DNA of 47,049 nucleotides. It comes from Psychrobacter pasteurii (GTDB lineage: Bacteria; Pseudomonadota; Gammaproteobacteria; Pseudomonadales; Moraxellaceae). Shown piece after piece: positions 37,898 through 47,049 of this stretch (the first letter of the stretch is position 1; each line of letters begins with the position of its first letter). A program made the position numbers and the translations under genes. A model generated the notes under the pieces. That model was given only the letters and a program-made list of their open reading frames with translations. It did not search any database and was not told where the DNA came from. The stretch is from contig NZ_FUGD01000089.1 in the NCBI RefSeq assembly GCF_900162815.1, forward strand, positions 1 to 47,049, written 5' to 3'.

Positions 37898-37931
37898 AAA
37901 AAAAACCCGATACTAAGTATCGGGTTTTTTC
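37898..37931. terminator. Bidirectional terminator, symporter / fasciclin gene
   Basis: AAAACCCGATACT pairs with AGTATCGGGTTTT, with long A and T runs on both sides. Confidence 0.92.
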
Positions 37932-37984
37932 ATGTCTATCACTTAATAACTCACGGATAATTTATCCTACAACCCCTTAAAGTA

Positions 37985-38698
37985 TTAGCCTGCTGGGAAA
38001 AGCACTTTATCAATTACATGAACCGTACCATTGCGCGTAGGGATATCGGCCGCCTTGATAACCGCTGTACGCCCTTTCCCATCTTTAATCGTCTTCTGAT
38101 TGGTAATGGTCAATTGATGCTTATTAAAAGTAGTCAATCGACTTGGCTGCATTTGATCTACGGTAAGAGGCTGCGGCGTTTTCACCACATGGTATGCCAA
38201 TAAGATACGCAACAAGGGCTTATTTTGCATAAGCTTTTGTTTGGTCATTGTGGTTTCATTAAACCAAGCATCAAAAGCCGCATTGTCTGGAGCAAAAATC
38301 GTATAGTTGCTGCCTGCAAATCTAAGCACACCCGTTAAACCCGCTGCATCTATGGCCTCTACCAGAATAGATAGGTTGGGATTTCGTCTTGCCAGCTGTA
38401 AAGCGTTTTCAGAGGCATCATAACTTATTGAGGTCGTTGAGGTCTTTGAGGTCGCGGCAGAAGTGGAAGCAGCTGCCGTAGCGGAGTTAGGTGCTGGCGC
38501 TGACTTGTGTTGATTGACAACAGTGGCAGGTTGGCTGAAGGTGCTATAAGTAGCATTAGGCTGTCGCAGCGTTTGTTTGGTACTGGCAGAATCTGTAACT
38601 GAGCTGCTAGTCACTACAGCACTAGATTGTGCATTACTTTGACCAGTAGTGACTGCCATTAATGCCACAGCCAGTGTCCATACGGGCATAGTTTTCAT
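37985..38698 (-). CDS. Secreted fasciclin-domain protein
   Basis: This 237-residue protein has a signal peptide (1-24, ending SNAQS), a Ser/Thr/Ala-rich low-complexity segment (25-100), and one fasciclin (FAS1) domain (about 105-236). The FAS1 motifs are FAGSNYTIFAPDNAAFDAWF and the final NGTVHVIDKVLFPAG. FAS1 domains mediate weak adhesion or surface interactions. In bacteria the role is usually unassigned. It is probably periplasmic or outer-surface associated. Shine-Dalgarno AAGGA lies upstream. It is divergent from metH. Confidence 0.92.
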   Translation of the reverse strand: MKTMPVWTLAVALMAVTTGQSNAQSSAVVTSSSVTDSASTKQTLRQPNATYSTFSQPATVVNQHKSAPAPNSATAAASTSAATSKTSTTSISYDASENALQLARRNPNLSILVEAIDAAGLTGVLRFAGSNYTIFAPDNAAFDAWFNETTMTKQKLMQNKPLLRILLAYHVVKTPQPLTVDQMQPSRLTTFNKHQLTITNQKTIKDGKGRTAVIKAADIPTRNGTVHVIDKVLFPAG

Positions 38699-38882
38699 GA
38701 TAAAGAACGTCCTTATTTATAAATCACTTTAGTTTAAACAAAAAAAATCTGTTATGTCTATCGCCTTGTCTACTCAACACAACTCGTTTTCTATGATTAT
38801 CCTTAGCCGTATTAGAGTAAAATCCAGTCCATTTACTTAACTTCCTTGCTCCATATTGCTATGGCTTTATCCCTCTAGGGAA

Positions 38883-38911
38883 TTAGATATTCGCAAGCAG
38901 TATGCTACACT
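38883..38911 (+). promoter_or_regulatory. Candidate metH promoter
   Basis: TTAGAT (-35) and TACACT (-10, preceded by TGC as an extended -10) are separated by 17 bp, about 105 bp before the metH start. Confidence 0.4.
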
Positions 38912-38916
38912 AACCT

Positions 38917-38931
38917 AGATTTTAGAAATCT
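38917..38931. repeat. Inverted repeat at the probable metH transcription start
   Basis: AGATTT-TAG-AAATCT is a perfect 6-3-6 palindrome immediately downstream of the candidate -10, where a repressor could bind. Confidence 0.45.
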
Positions 38932-39014
38932 TATTTGGTAACCCGTAGTTCCAAATATATATAGATGTAGAAGAGATTTCTATCCCCTATTAACTCAATA
39001 TATAAGATAGCGCT

Positions 39015-42000
39015 ATGGCCAATTGCTCACATCCTGAACACAATACCAAAAAAGACCTCCCAGAAAATTCTGCAAAAAAAGAGCACAACCCTGATAACTT
39101 CAACTTAGTGCCTCCCACCACCTTCCCTTATAAAGAGCAGCAACTAACTGCTCGCCAGCGTATCACTGACCAGCTCAATCAACGTATCTTAATGCTTGAT
39201 GGTGCGATGGGTACTCAAATTCAGACCTATAAATTACAAGAAGCGGATTATCGTGGTGAGCGCTTCGCAGACTTCGAGCGAGATGTTCAAGGCAACAACG
39301 ACCTATTGGTACTAACACAGCCGCAAATCATTAAGGGCATTCACAGTGATCACTTAGCGGCTGGTGCAGATATCATTGAAACCAACACGTTTAACGCCAC
39401 CCAAATCTCGATGTCTGATTATGGCATGGAGCACTTGGTTCCAGAGATTAACCGTGAAGCGGCTCGACTAGCTCGTGAAGCAGCCGATGAGTTCACCAAA
39501 CAAAACCCTGATAAGCCACGCTTTGTGGCTGGGGTAATTGGTCCGACCTCTCGCACCTGCTCGCTGTCACCAGATGTGAACGATCCTGCTTATCGTAACG
39601 TAACCTTCGATGAATTGGTGGACAACTACACCGAAGCATTATTCGCGTTAATAGAAGGTGGTGTTGACCTGATTTTGGTTGAGACTATCTTTGATACGCT
39701 AAATGCTAAAGCAGCTATTTTTGCTATTACGGGTGTGTTTGACACCATCGGCTTTGAGCTGCCCATTATGATTTCAGGCACCATTACTGATGCCTCTGGC
39801 CGTACGCTATCTGGTCAAACTGCTGAAGCTTTCTACAACTCTATTCGCCATGCCAAGCCCTTATCAGTGGGCTTTAACTGTGCGTTAGGCGCTGACGCTC
39901 TAAGACCGCATATCCAAACCTTATCAGACATCGCCGACACTTATATCTCGGCTCACCCAAACGCTGGCTTGCCTAATGAGTTTGGTGAATATGATGAGAC
40001 ACCAGAAGAAACCGCTGCTCTGCTTGATGGCTTTGGTAGAGCAGGCATTTTAAACATTGTCGGTGGCTGCTGTGGTACTCGTCCTGAGCACATTAAGGCC
40101 ATTGCCGATGTGATGCAGAAGTATCCTCCTCGTGAGATTCCAACCATTGCTCCTGCCTGCCGATTATCGGGGTTGGAGCCATTTACCATCACCAAAGACA
40201 GCTTATTCGTTAACGTAGGTGAACGTACCAACGTGACCGGTTCAAAGAAATTCTTACGTTTGATTAAAACCGGTGAATTTACAGAAGCTCTAGATGTCGC
40301 ACGAGACCAAGTAGATGGCGGCGCTCAGATCGTTGACATCAACATGGATGAGGGGATGCTTGACTCCAAAGGAGCGATGATTCACTTCCTAAACTTAGTG
40401 GCGGGCGAGCCTGATATTAGCCGTGTGCCTTTGATGCTTGACTCCTCAAAGTGGGACATCATCGAAGAAGGCTTAAAGCGCACCCAAGGTAAAGCTGTGG
40501 TCAACTCCATCTCACTAAAAGAAGGCTATGATGTCTTCGTTGAGCATGCCAAGCTGTGTATGCGTTATGGGGCGGCGGTCATTGTCATGGCTTTTGATGA
40601 AGACGGACAAGCGGACTCATTTGAACGCAAAATTGAAATCTGTAAGCGCAGTTATGACATCTTAGTCGATGAGGTAGGCTTCCCCTCTGAAGACATTATC
40701 TTTGACCCCAACATCTTTGCGGTAGCCACAGGTATTACTGAACACAACAATTATGGCGCCGACTTTATCAATGCCACCCAGTGGATTGTGGAGAACCTAC
40801 CCAACGCTATGGTATCGGGCGGCGTTTCTAACGTTTCGTTCAGTTTCCGTGGCAACCCCATTCGTGAAGCGATTAACGCGGTGTTCTTATACCATGCCAT
40901 TAAAGCTGGCCTGACCATGGGTATCGTCAACCCAGCCATGCTTGAAGTGTATGACGAGATTCCAAAAGAAGCACGTGAAGCCATTGAAGATGTCATGCTC
41001 AACCGCAATCAGGGTGAAAGTGGTCAAGATGCCACCGAGCGTTTAATGACCATTGCTGAAGAATATGTGGCTGGCGGTAAGAAGAATGACGGTAGCGTGG
41101 ACTTATCTTGGCGTGAACAGTCTGTAGAAAAGCGTATTGAACATGCCTTAGTCAAAGGTATCACCACCTATATTGATGAAGATACGGAGGAAGCTCGTCT
41201 AAAATATCCAAAGCCCCTACACGTTATTGAAGGGCCTTTGATGGACGGTATGAACGTGGTCGGCGACTTATTTGGTGCCGGTAAAATGTTCTTGCCTCAG
41301 GTGGTTAAATCAGCCCGCGTTATGAAGCGCGCTGTGGCAGTATTAAACCCCTACATCGAAGCTGAAAAGGTTGAGGGTGAAGTTAAAGGTAAAGTGGTCA
41401 TGGCCACCGTGAAAGGCGACGTACACGATATCGGTAAAAACATCGTTGGCGTAGTACTTGGCTGTAACGGCTATGACGTGGTGGACTTAGGTGTCATGGT
41501 GCCGTGTGAAAAAATCTTGGACACGGCCATTGCTGAAAAAGCCGATATTATTGGCCTTTCTGGTCTAATTACGCCAAGTCTTGATGAAATGGTCTATGTC
41601 GCTAAGCAGATGCAAGAGCGTGGTATGGACTTGCCACTTATGATTGGCGGGGCGACGACTTCTAAAGCGCATACTGCCGTTAAGATTGAACCTCATTATC
41701 AAAACGATGCGGTTATCTATGTGGCCGATGCTTCACGCTCTGTGGGTGTGGTAACTAAGCTGCTGTCAAAAGAGCATCGTGTTGATCTGATCCGTGAGAC
41801 TCGTGAAGAATACGAGAAAGTACGTCAGCGTCTGGCCAATCGTAAGCCTAAAGCGGCCAAATTAAGCTATGCAGAATCTATCGAGCAAGGCTTTAAGTTT
41901 GATTGGGAAAACTACACTCCCCCTACCCCAAATGAATTAGGTCAGGTTATCTTTGATGAGTATCCGATTGAAAACTTACTGCCTTACATTGACTGGACAC

Positions 42001-42833
42001 CGTTCTTCATCTCTTGGGGCTTAGTGGGCAAGTATCCAAAAATCTTCGATGATGAAGTTGTAGGCGAAGAAGCTAAAGACTTATTTGCCAATGCTCAACA
42101 GCTTTTACAGCGCTTTATTGATGAAAAGTTAGTCACGCCTAAAGGTGTATTTAAAATCATGCCGGCCAAGCGCACAGGTGATGACACCATCACTGTGTAT
42201 GATAAAGCGCCAAGTGAAGGCGGTCAGCCAACGCATGTGTTTGAGCATCTGCGTCAACAGTCTGACAAAGCAAGTGGTAAACCAAACTACAGCTTGGCCG
42301 ACTTTATCTCGCCTTCTGACGAGCACACCGACTACTTAGGTGGCTTTACAGTATCTATCATTGGCGCTCAAGAGTTATCAGACAGCTACAAAGAAGCTGG
42401 TGACGATTATAACGCCATTATGGTACAAGCCTTATGTGACCGCCTAGCAGAAGCTTTTGCTGAGCATTTACATGAGCTTATCCGTACTAAGTACTGGGGC
42501 TATCAGCCACAAGAGCAACTAACCAATGAAGAGCTGATTAAAGAAAAATACGTCGGTATCCGCCCAGCACCAGGCTACCCTGCCTGCCCTGAGCACACCG
42601 AAAAAGGCAAGCTGTTTGATTGGTTAGATACTACCAATGCCATCGGTACGTACTTAACTGAAAGCTTTGCGATGTGGCCAGCCTCCTCTGTGAGCGGCTT
42701 CTATTACTCACACCCTGAGAGTGTTTACTTTAATGTGGGTAAAATTGACCGTGATCAGTTAGAGGATTATGCCCAGCGCAAAGATTGGGATATTAAGACC
42801 GCTGAGAAATGGTTAAATCCTAACTTGGCTTAG
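39015..42833 (+). CDS. metH: Cobalamin-dependent methionine synthase
   Basis: MetH transfers a methyl group from methyltetrahydrofolate via cob(I)alamin to homocysteine. The 1272-residue protein has all four modules: the homocysteine domain with zinc ligands Cys289 and Cys352/Cys353 ([17 protein letters not shown]); the pterin domain ([19 protein letters not shown] region, about 395-650); the cap and B12 domains with [11 protein letters not shown], His804 being the lower cobalt ligand; and the AdoMet reactivation domain (about 950-1270) with [12 protein letters not shown]. The first 45 residues are a hydrophilic extension compared with E. coli MetH (1227). No clear Shine-Dalgarno precedes the ATG. 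Its presence implies B12 uptake or synthesis. Confidence 0.97.
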   Translation: MANCSHPEHNTKKDLPENSAKKEHNPDNFNLVPPTTFPYKEQQLTARQRITDQLNQRILMLDGAMGTQIQTYKLQEADYRGERFADFERDVQGNNDLLVLTQPQIIKGIHSDHLAAGADIIETNTFNATQISMSDYGMEHLVPEINREAARLAREAADEFTKQNPDKPRFVAGVIGPTSRTCSLSPDVNDPAYRNVTFDELVDNYTEALFALIEGGVDLILVETIFDTLNAKAAIFAITGVFDTIGFELPIMISGTITDASGRTLSGQTAEAFYNSIRHAKPLSVGFNCALGADALRPHIQTLSDIADTYISAHPNAGLPNEFGEYDETPEETAALLDGFGRAGILNIVGGCCGTRPEHIKAIADVMQKYPPREIPTIAPACRLSGLEPFTITKDSLFVNVGERTNVTGSKKFLRLIKTGEFTEALDVARDQVDGGAQIVDINMDEGMLDSKGAMIHFLNLVAGEPDISRVPLMLDSSKWDIIEEGLKRTQGKAVVNSISLKEGYDVFVEHAKLCMRYGAAVIVMAFDEDGQADSFERKIEICKRSYDILVDEVGFPSEDIIFDPNIFAVATGITEHNNYGADFINATQWIVENLPNAMVSGGVSNVSFSFRGNPIREAINAVFLYHAIKAGLTMGIVNPAMLEVYDEIPKEAREAIEDVMLNRNQGESGQDATERLMTIAEEYVAGGKKNDGSVDLSWREQSVEKRIEHALVKGITTYIDEDTEEARLKYPKPLHVIEGPLMDGMNVVGDLFGAGKMFLPQVVKSARVMKRAVAVLNPYIEAEKVEGEVKGKVVMATVKGDVHDIGKNIVGVVLGCNGYDVVDLGVMVPCEKILDTAIAEKADIIGLSGLITPSLDEMVYVAKQMQERGMDLPLMIGGATTSKAHTAVKIEPHYQNDAVIYVADASRSVGVVTKLLSKEHRVDLIRETREEYEKVRQRLANRKPKAAKLSYAESIEQGFKFDWENYTPPTPNELGQVIFDEYPIENLLPYIDWTPFFISWGLVGKYPKIFDDEVVGEEAKDLFANAQQLLQRFIDEKLVTPKGVFKIMPAKRTGDDTITVYDKAPSEGGQPTHVFEHLRQQSDKASGKPNYSLADFISPSDEHTDYLGGFTVSIIGAQELSDSYKEAGDDYNAIMVQALCDRLAEAFAEHLHELIRTKYWGYQPQEQLTNEELIKEKYVGIRPAPGYPACPEHTEKGKLFDWLDTTNAIGTYLTESFAMWPASSVSGFYYSHPESVYFNVGKIDRDQLEDYAQRKDWDIKTAEKWLNPNLA

Positions 42834-42970
42834 TATCCGTTAAGCTGAATTTAAGCTATCTATAATTGGTAACTTATTTCTCGCACTAAAGAAGATTTGT
42901 TTTATCACTCCTATCTTAGTTTCATGATAATTTAGTAACTTATTATTATGGACTGAGTTAGGAGTTTTTT

Positions 42971-43906
42971 GTGCAAGCAATCGCCAAAGCATCACAATGG
43001 ATAGGAAAAACCTTTGCAATATGGGCACTATTAAGTGCCGTATTAGGCTTTATCTTCCCTGAATTCTTCGCCTCTTTTGCCAAATATATTGTGCCCATTT
43101 TAGGCATCATCATGTTTGGTATGGGAACCACCCTTAGAACAGAAGATTTTGTTGAAATTATCAAGCGCCCCAAGCTCGTCTTGGTCGGTCTATTAGCACA
43201 ATTTACCTTGATGCCTCTGATAGCTTATGTTCTTACCGTCGTATTTAAACTAGATCCAATGATTGCGGTTGGGGTGATCTTAGTCGGTTGCTGTCCTGGT
43301 GGCACCTCGAGTAATGTCATTACATTCTTGGCCAAAGGTGATGTGGCATTGAGTGTATCCATTACCTCAATCTCCACCCTGCTTGCTCCCATCTTAACGC
43401 CCATCTTACTTAAAATATTCGCTGGACAATTAATTGAGATTGAGCTTGCAAGTATGATGATATCCATAACTAAAATGGTCATTCTACCTATCTTATTAGG
43501 CTTGGCATTCCACAAGATACTCGGTGCTAAAGTACAAATCGCTAACGATATCCTGCCAATGGTTTCAGTCCTCGGTATCGCAATTATTATCGCCGCGGTC
43601 ATCGCTGTATCCCGTGATACCATTTTGACCAGTGGCTTATTGGTGTTTATCGTAGTGGCCTTACATAACTGTATCGGTTACTTACTGGGCTATCTATTGG
43701 CGAAATTGAGTGGCTTTAGTGAAGCACAGCGCCGTGCCATTATGGTAGAAGTGGGTATGCAAAACTCAGGACTTGGTGCCGCACTAGCAGCCACTTACTT
43801 TAACCCAGCAGCGAGTCTACCAAGTGCGATATTTAGCGTCTGGCATAACTTTAGTGGTGCTTTAGTCGCAAACTTCTTTGTGGGTAAAGACAAAAACCAA
43901 TCCTAA
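42971..43906 (+). CDS. Bile acid:sodium symporter family transporter
   Basis: This 311-residue member of the BASS family has about nine to ten membrane helices. MFGMGTTLRTEDF, LVGCCPGGTSSNVITFLAKGDVALS and EVGMQNSGLGAALAATYFNP are hallmark motifs; the last two contain the crossed-helix sodium sites. Bacterial members import pantoate, 2-keto acids or other organic acids with sodium, so bile acid transport should not be assumed. The start is GTG with AGGAG six nt before it. It is monocistronic between metH and ffh. Confidence 0.92.
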   Translation: MQAIAKASQWIGKTFAIWALLSAVLGFIFPEFFASFAKYIVPILGIIMFGMGTTLRTEDFVEIIKRPKLVLVGLLAQFTLMPLIAYVLTVVFKLDPMIAVGVILVGCCPGGTSSNVITFLAKGDVALSVSITSISTLLAPILTPILLKIFAGQLIEIELASMMISITKMVILPILLGLAFHKILGAKVQIANDILPMVSVLGIAIIIAAVIAVSRDTILTSGLLVFIVVALHNCIGYLLGYLLAKLSGFSEAQRRAIMVEVGMQNSGLGAALAATYFNPAASLPSAIFSVWHNFSGALVANFFVGKDKNQS

Positions 43907-43950
43907 GACTATAAGTACTGCCAACATAAAAGTACGACTGAGCTCCACAG

Positions 43951-43985
43951 GAAAAAAGGCCAGGTCAATCGACCCGGCCTTTCTC
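43951..43985. terminator. Terminator between the symporter gene and ffh
   Basis: AGGCC-A-GGTC and GACC-C-GGCCT form the stem. The middle pair is G-U in minus-strand RNA but A-C in plus-strand RNA, so it suits ffh best; T runs exist on both sides. Confidence 0.85.
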
Positions 43986-44024
43986 TTTATTATTTATCAA
44001 GCAATCTAGAAACAGCCTACTGGC

Positions 44025-45566
44025 TTAGAAGCGTTTTTTGAACTCAGGAGGCAGACTTTGCTCAAGATCTTTCATCTGACGTTCCATATCTTCTTTGCTT
44101 GGCATATTATTAGGGTCTAAACCAAACGGAGGCATACCGCCTGCAGCTGGATTGCCGCCTTTGCTAGCACCCCCACCAAATAATGGACCACCGCCGCCAG
44201 AAGCACCACCGCCCATACCGGTTAAGCCTTGAACCGCTTTCATCATCTTACTTAGGCCTTCAGGCTTAGACAACATCTTCATCATTTTTGCCATCTGCTT
44301 GTGCTGCTTAAGCAAACGGTTAATGTCCTGAATTTGCTTACCAGAACCAGCTGCGATACGGCGCTTACGGCTTGGGTTTATCTTATCTGGGTTTTTGCGC
44401 TCATAAGGGGTCATAGAGTTGATAAGGGCTTCCATCTCTTTCACTTTTTCTTCTGGCTTCGCTTCTTCTAAAGCCTCTTTCACCCCTGCACCGCTCATAC
44501 CTGGCATCTTATCTAAGAAGCCGGTCATGCCGCCCATATTTTTCATTTGTTGGAACTGGGTTAATAAATCCTCAAGGTCAAACTCACCACCCTTCTGGAT
44601 TTTCTTCGCCATTTTTTCCGCTTTTTCGCGGTCAATTTTCTGCTCAACTTCTTCTACCAGACTCAGTACGTCACCCATACCTAGGATGCGTTGAGCAATA
44701 CGCTCTGGATGGAAGGCTTCTAAAGCATCTAATTTCTCACCACGGCCCAAGAACTTGATTGGCTTACCAGTAATTGCGCGCACAGAAAGAGCGGCACCAC
44801 CACGGGCATCACCATCGGTCTTGGTTAAGATAACACCGGTTAGCGGTAGCGCATCGTTAAATGCCTTAGCCGTATTGGCGGCATCTTGACCGGTCATAGA
44901 GTCAACAACGAATAAAGTCTCTGACGGATTAACCGCAGCCGTCAAAGCTTTAATCTCATCCATCATCGTTTCATCAACGTGCAAGCGGCCCGCAGTATCG
45001 ATAATCAAGATGTCTTGATACTGCAGTTTAGCCTCTTCAATGGCACGCTTGGCAATATCAATTGGGTTTTCATCTGTGGTCGAGTTAACAAACTTAGCAT
45101 TCACCTGACCCGCCACTTGTTCTAACTGCTTAATAGCCGCAGGACGGTATACGTCAGCTGAAACCAGCATAACTTTTTTCTTATGGCGCTCTTGTAAGAA
45201 CTTTGCCAATTTACCAGCAGTAGTGGTTTTACCCGCACCTTGCAAACCCGCTAGCAAATACACCACAGGCGGCTTGCCTGTCATCTCTAGCTGCTGATTG
45301 GCACTGCCCATCATCTCAGTCAGTTCGTCATAGACAATCTTCACGAAAGCCTGACCAGGTGCTAGCTCTTTTAGCACCTCTTGACCTAGCGCTTGCTCTT
45401 TAACACGCTTTACAAAGTCACGGGTAATCGGCAAAGCCACGTCAGCTTCTAGTAACGCCATGCGAACTTCACGCAGCGTATCTTTAATGTTGTCTTCAGT
45501 TAACTGTCCTGAGCCTGAAATCTTGCGTAGGCTACCAGAGAGTCGTTCGGTTAGAGTATCAAACAT
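44025..45566 (-). CDS. ffh: Signal recognition particle protein Ffh
   Basis: Ffh binds 4.5S RNA and signal sequences of nascent membrane proteins and delivers them to FtsY. The 513-residue protein has the N domain (1-90), the G domain with P-loop GLQGAGKTTTAGKLA, DVYRPAAIKQL, DTAGRLHVD and TKTDGDARGGAALS, and the M domain (about 325-440) with the RNA-binding RKRRIAAGSGKQIQDINRL. A Gly/Pro-rich, Met-containing tail extends beyond residue 450, as in several gammaproteobacteria. It is divergent from ccsA/ypjD, the usual arrangement. Confidence 0.97.
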   Translation of the reverse strand: MFDTLTERLSGSLRKISGSGQLTEDNIKDTLREVRMALLEADVALPITRDFVKRVKEQALGQEVLKELAPGQAFVKIVYDELTEMMGSANQQLEMTGKPPVVYLLAGLQGAGKTTTAGKLAKFLQERHKKKVMLVSADVYRPAAIKQLEQVAGQVNAKFVNSTTDENPIDIAKRAIEEAKLQYQDILIIDTAGRLHVDETMMDEIKALTAAVNPSETLFVVDSMTGQDAANTAKAFNDALPLTGVILTKTDGDARGGAALSVRAITGKPIKFLGRGEKLDALEAFHPERIAQRILGMGDVLSLVEEVEQKIDREKAEKMAKKIQKGGEFDLEDLLTQFQQMKNMGGMTGFLDKMPGMSGAGVKEALEEAKPEEKVKEMEALINSMTPYERKNPDKINPSRKRRIAAGSGKQIQDINRLLKQHKQMAKMMKMLSKPEGLSKMMKAVQGLTGMGGGASGGGGPLFGGGASKGGNPAAGGMPPFGLDPNNMPSKEDMERQMKDLEQSLPPEFKKRF

Positions 45567-45974
45567 AAGGTTTTCTCAATAAAACGTCTGTTAAATTAGG
45601 GATATTAAATATTAAATGGGGCACTAAACCCCTAATAAAAGGGGCTGTATAATTGGGTAACTATCATTTGGTCTAATAATTTTAGACCGTTAAAAAATTC
45701 TAATGTTTGGCAAGTTTAGCAAAATTGCTCTGTAAACTCTTTTATTGTTTGTGTTAAACCATTAATTTTAGCAAAAGCAGTCAGTTAACTGTATAGCAAT
45801 CGCAAATAAGAGTCATTCTATGCTAAATTAGGGTATGATTGCTTTGTGATAAATCGGCTCTATGATTTATTGCCATCATCTTGCAATGTATTGACACACA
45901 GAATACCACACCTAGTATATCAAATATTGTCAGACCTAATTTGTTAACTCGATTTCTTTGAGGACCCAAACACC
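45567..45974. other. Divergent intergenic region ffh | ccsA-like gene
   Basis: This is a 408-bp AT-rich region without a coding frame. Near ffh it contains two mutually exclusive short hairpins (45618-45644). The ccsA side has no clear promoter, but GAGGA precedes its GTG start. Confidence 0.4.
45618..45644 (-). promoter_or_regulatory. Mutually exclusive hairpins in the ffh leader
   Basis: GGGG (45618-45621), CCCCT (45629-45633) and AGGGG (45640-45644) let the central CCCC pair with either flank. They lie about 50-75 nt upstream of the ffh start codon. Confidence 0.3.
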
Positions 45975-46766
45975 GTGTTGCTTGCCTATGTCATCGCCCT
46001 TATTATTTATACCCTTGTAAGCTGTCATTTGGCTTGGGCTTTGCTACGCCTAAAGCCTATCGCTAAAGGCTTTACTTTGGGCATGTTACTGGTAGCTTTG
46101 GTGGCTCATGCAATTGTGTTATACCCCAATATATTCACTTTGCATGGCCTTAACTTTAATGTGTTCAACACCGCAAGTCTGATCAGCTTTTATTTTGTGC
46201 TGTTTTATGTGATGTTTTGCTTTTATCGCCCAGTTTTAAGTCTGGGAATTTTTGCAGCACCTACCGCCATTATTGGCTTAAGTTTAGGTTATTTTGGGGT
46301 AGCTCCGTATGCGCCGTTGACGGATGTTAGCAAAGGTTTAGAGGCTCATATCATTCTATCCATCGCCGCCTATTGCGTCCTATTAATGGCCGCAGTGCAG
46401 GCGCTGATCTTACGTATTCAGATTCGAGAGCTCAAACACAAGACCAAACATCGCGTTTGGGTTAATAAACTGCCCTCACTCCAAAGCATGGAGTCGTTGT
46501 TATTTGACATGATCTTAGTAGGCTTTAGTCTGCTTACCTTAGCTTTGGCCATCGGCTTCGTCTATGTCAATGATTTAATGGCTCAGCACATTGCTCATAA
46601 AACTGTATTTAGCGTAATCTCTTGGTTATTATTTGGCTGGTTATTATTCGGACACTGGAAATTCGGATGGCGCGGTCGCCGAGCGGCTAATATGGCCATC
46701 TTAGCCTTTATGCTATTGGCCATAGGCTTTATTGGCAGTAAATTTGTGCTTGAGATGCTACTGTAA
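45975..46766 (+). CDS. Cytochrome c assembly-type membrane protein (CcsA/YpjD family)
   Basis: This is a 263-residue polytopic inner-membrane protein with about eight helices, of the CcmC/CcsA-like family. It corresponds to E. coli YpjD, which is also encoded beside ffh. Conserved histidines are seen in LEAHIILSIAAYCVLLMAAVQA and in the C-terminal part (AHKTVFSVISWLLFGWLLFGHW). A role in haem handling or cytochrome c assembly is suggested by homology only; E. coli YpjD has been linked to metal efflux. The start is GTG with a GAGGA upstream. An IS element end lies only 6 bp after its stop codon. Confidence 0.88.
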   Translation: MLLAYVIALIIYTLVSCHLAWALLRLKPIAKGFTLGMLLVALVAHAIVLYPNIFTLHGLNFNVFNTASLISFYFVLFYVMFCFYRPVLSLGIFAAPTAIIGLSLGYFGVAPYAPLTDVSKGLEAHIILSIAAYCVLLMAAVQALILRIQIRELKHKTKHRVWVNKLPSLQSMESLLFDMILVGFSLLTLALAIGFVYVNDLMAQHIAHKTVFSVISWLLFGWLLFGHWKFGWRGRRAANMAILAFMLLAIGFIGSKFVLEMLL

Positions 46767-46782
46767 CCACTGTTGACTTCCT

Positions 46783-46801
46783 CCCCTCGCTAAACCGAGG
46801 G
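46783..46801. repeat. Subterminal palindrome of the IS element
   Basis: CCCCTCG and CGAGGGG form a 7-bp stem around a short loop that overlaps the tnpB stop codon. It is typical of IS200/IS605 ends. Confidence 0.8.
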
Positions 46802-47049
46802 GATTCCTACAGCTAGACGGTCAAGCCCGACCGCAAGGATGTTCTTAGCAGCATTGATATCTCTATCATGCCATGTGCCACACTCAGCACACCTCCATCC
46901 TCTTATTCGCAAACCTGCTCTACCTTTCGGACTACTGTCACTTATTTTGTGGCAGCACGAGCAGGTCTGGGTAGTGTAACTCTCATTTACGATCTCAAAC
47001 TGACAACCTGCATACTTGCATTTATATTCCAGTTGTCGTTTAAGTTCAA
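46790..47049 (-). CDS. tnpB: TnpB (RNA-guided nuclease of IS200/IS605), C-terminal part
   Basis: The frame is open at the window edge and covers the last 86 codons. It contains the zinc ribbon (QTCSCC ... WRCAECG) and the third RuvC motif HDRDINAAKNIL with its catalytic Asp, then ends AVGIPSV. These are hallmark C-terminal features of TnpB/OrfB. TnpB proteins are RNA-guided DNA nucleases that help retain the element; the guide scaffold RNA comes from the element's right end. The visible part shows no damage; whether the N-terminal part is intact cannot be seen. Confidence 0.92.
   Translation of the reverse strand, partial: ELKRQLEYKCKYAGCQFEIVNESYTTQTCSCCHKISDSSPKGRAGLRIRGWRCAECGTWHDRDINAAKNILAVGLDRLAVGIPSV

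Larger units (their letters stand above)
38699..39014. other. Divergent intergenic region fasciclin | metH
   Basis: This 316-bp stretch holds a candidate metH promoter (38883-38911), an AGATTT-TAG-AAATCT inverted repeat right after it (38917-38931), and a second inverted repeat TATTTGG/CCAAATA (38932-38957). No cobalamin riboswitch was recognised. Confidence 0.45.
46773..47049 (-). mobile_element. 3' end of an IS200/IS605-family insertion sequence
   Basis: Only the right end of the element is in the window. On the minus strand it finishes with the tnpB C-terminus, then the subterminal hairpin CCCCTCG/CGAGGGG with loop GTTTAG (46783-46801), then GAAGTCAA. The final TCAA (46773-46776) matches the right cleavage tetranucleotide of IS608-type elements, placing the end at 46773. 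The hairpin would be the TnpA recognition structure. The rest, including any tnpA, lies beyond the window. Confidence 0.8.

Noticed and set aside
38699..39014. Cobalamin riboswitch before metH
   Set aside because: No B12-box-like sequence is seen; the region only shows two short inverted repeats.
43225..43623. 132-residue minus-strand frame inside the BASS transporter gene
   Set aside because: The opposite strand encodes a complete, well-conserved transporter; this is a shadow frame.

Overview
The window reads as an ordinary chromosomal segment of a moderately AT-rich gammaproteobacterium of the family Moraxellaceae, most likely Psychrobacter. This is inferred from protein character and gene neighbourhoods, not from a database search. 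The order ftsK | trxB-aat-bpt and the divergent pair ffh | ccsA/ypjD match gene neighbourhoods known from Pseudomonas and relatives. Nearly all genes are chromosomal housekeeping genes. The only clear mobile DNA is the 3' end of an IS200/IS605-type tnpB at the right edge.

Layout: 1-332 ends with a terminator of an upstream gene. Then come yihY/brkB (333-1907), a GNAT acetyltransferase gene broken by a perfect 17-bp tandem duplication (2042-2571), ribF, a renalase-like FAD protein, acs, a BaiN/YhiN-type flavoprotein, an amidase, a pirin and ftsK (to 14832). Divergent from ftsK is trxB, followed by the N-degron transferase pair aat-bpt. Facing these are rimI, etfB-etfA, a cold-shock protein gene and a small membrane protein gene. 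The branched-chain amino acid operon ilvI-ilvH-ilvC (22340-25850) has a long leader with a possible attenuator. Next come queF, a YadG/YadH-type ABC exporter, a class I cytochrome c, tRNA-Arg(CCG), two uncharacterised proteins, cobB, a lemA/TPM-domain cluster, an alanine/glycine:cation symporter, a fasciclin protein, metH, a bile-acid:sodium-symporter-family protein, ffh, ccsA/ypjD and the IS fragment.

Functional links: acs carries the conserved acetylatable lysine (Lys609) that CobB-type sirtuins deacetylate in other bacteria, and a cobB is present here. aat and bpt together make both N-end-rule leucyl(/phenylalanyl) transferase activities. ilvI/H/C give the first two steps of isoleucine/valine synthesis. 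RibF makes the FMN/FAD used by the many flavoproteins in the window (TrxB, ETF, BaiN-like, renalase-like). EtfA/B carries electrons from dehydrogenases.

I found no CRISPR array, prophage, defence island or clearly undescribed multi-gene system. The observations most worth a second look are the 17-bp duplication that breaks the GNAT gene, the predicted guide adjoining the tnpB element end, the possible ilv attenuator, long intercistronic hairpins in the etf, ilv and lemA operons, and a palindrome with helically phased direct repeats upstream of trxB.
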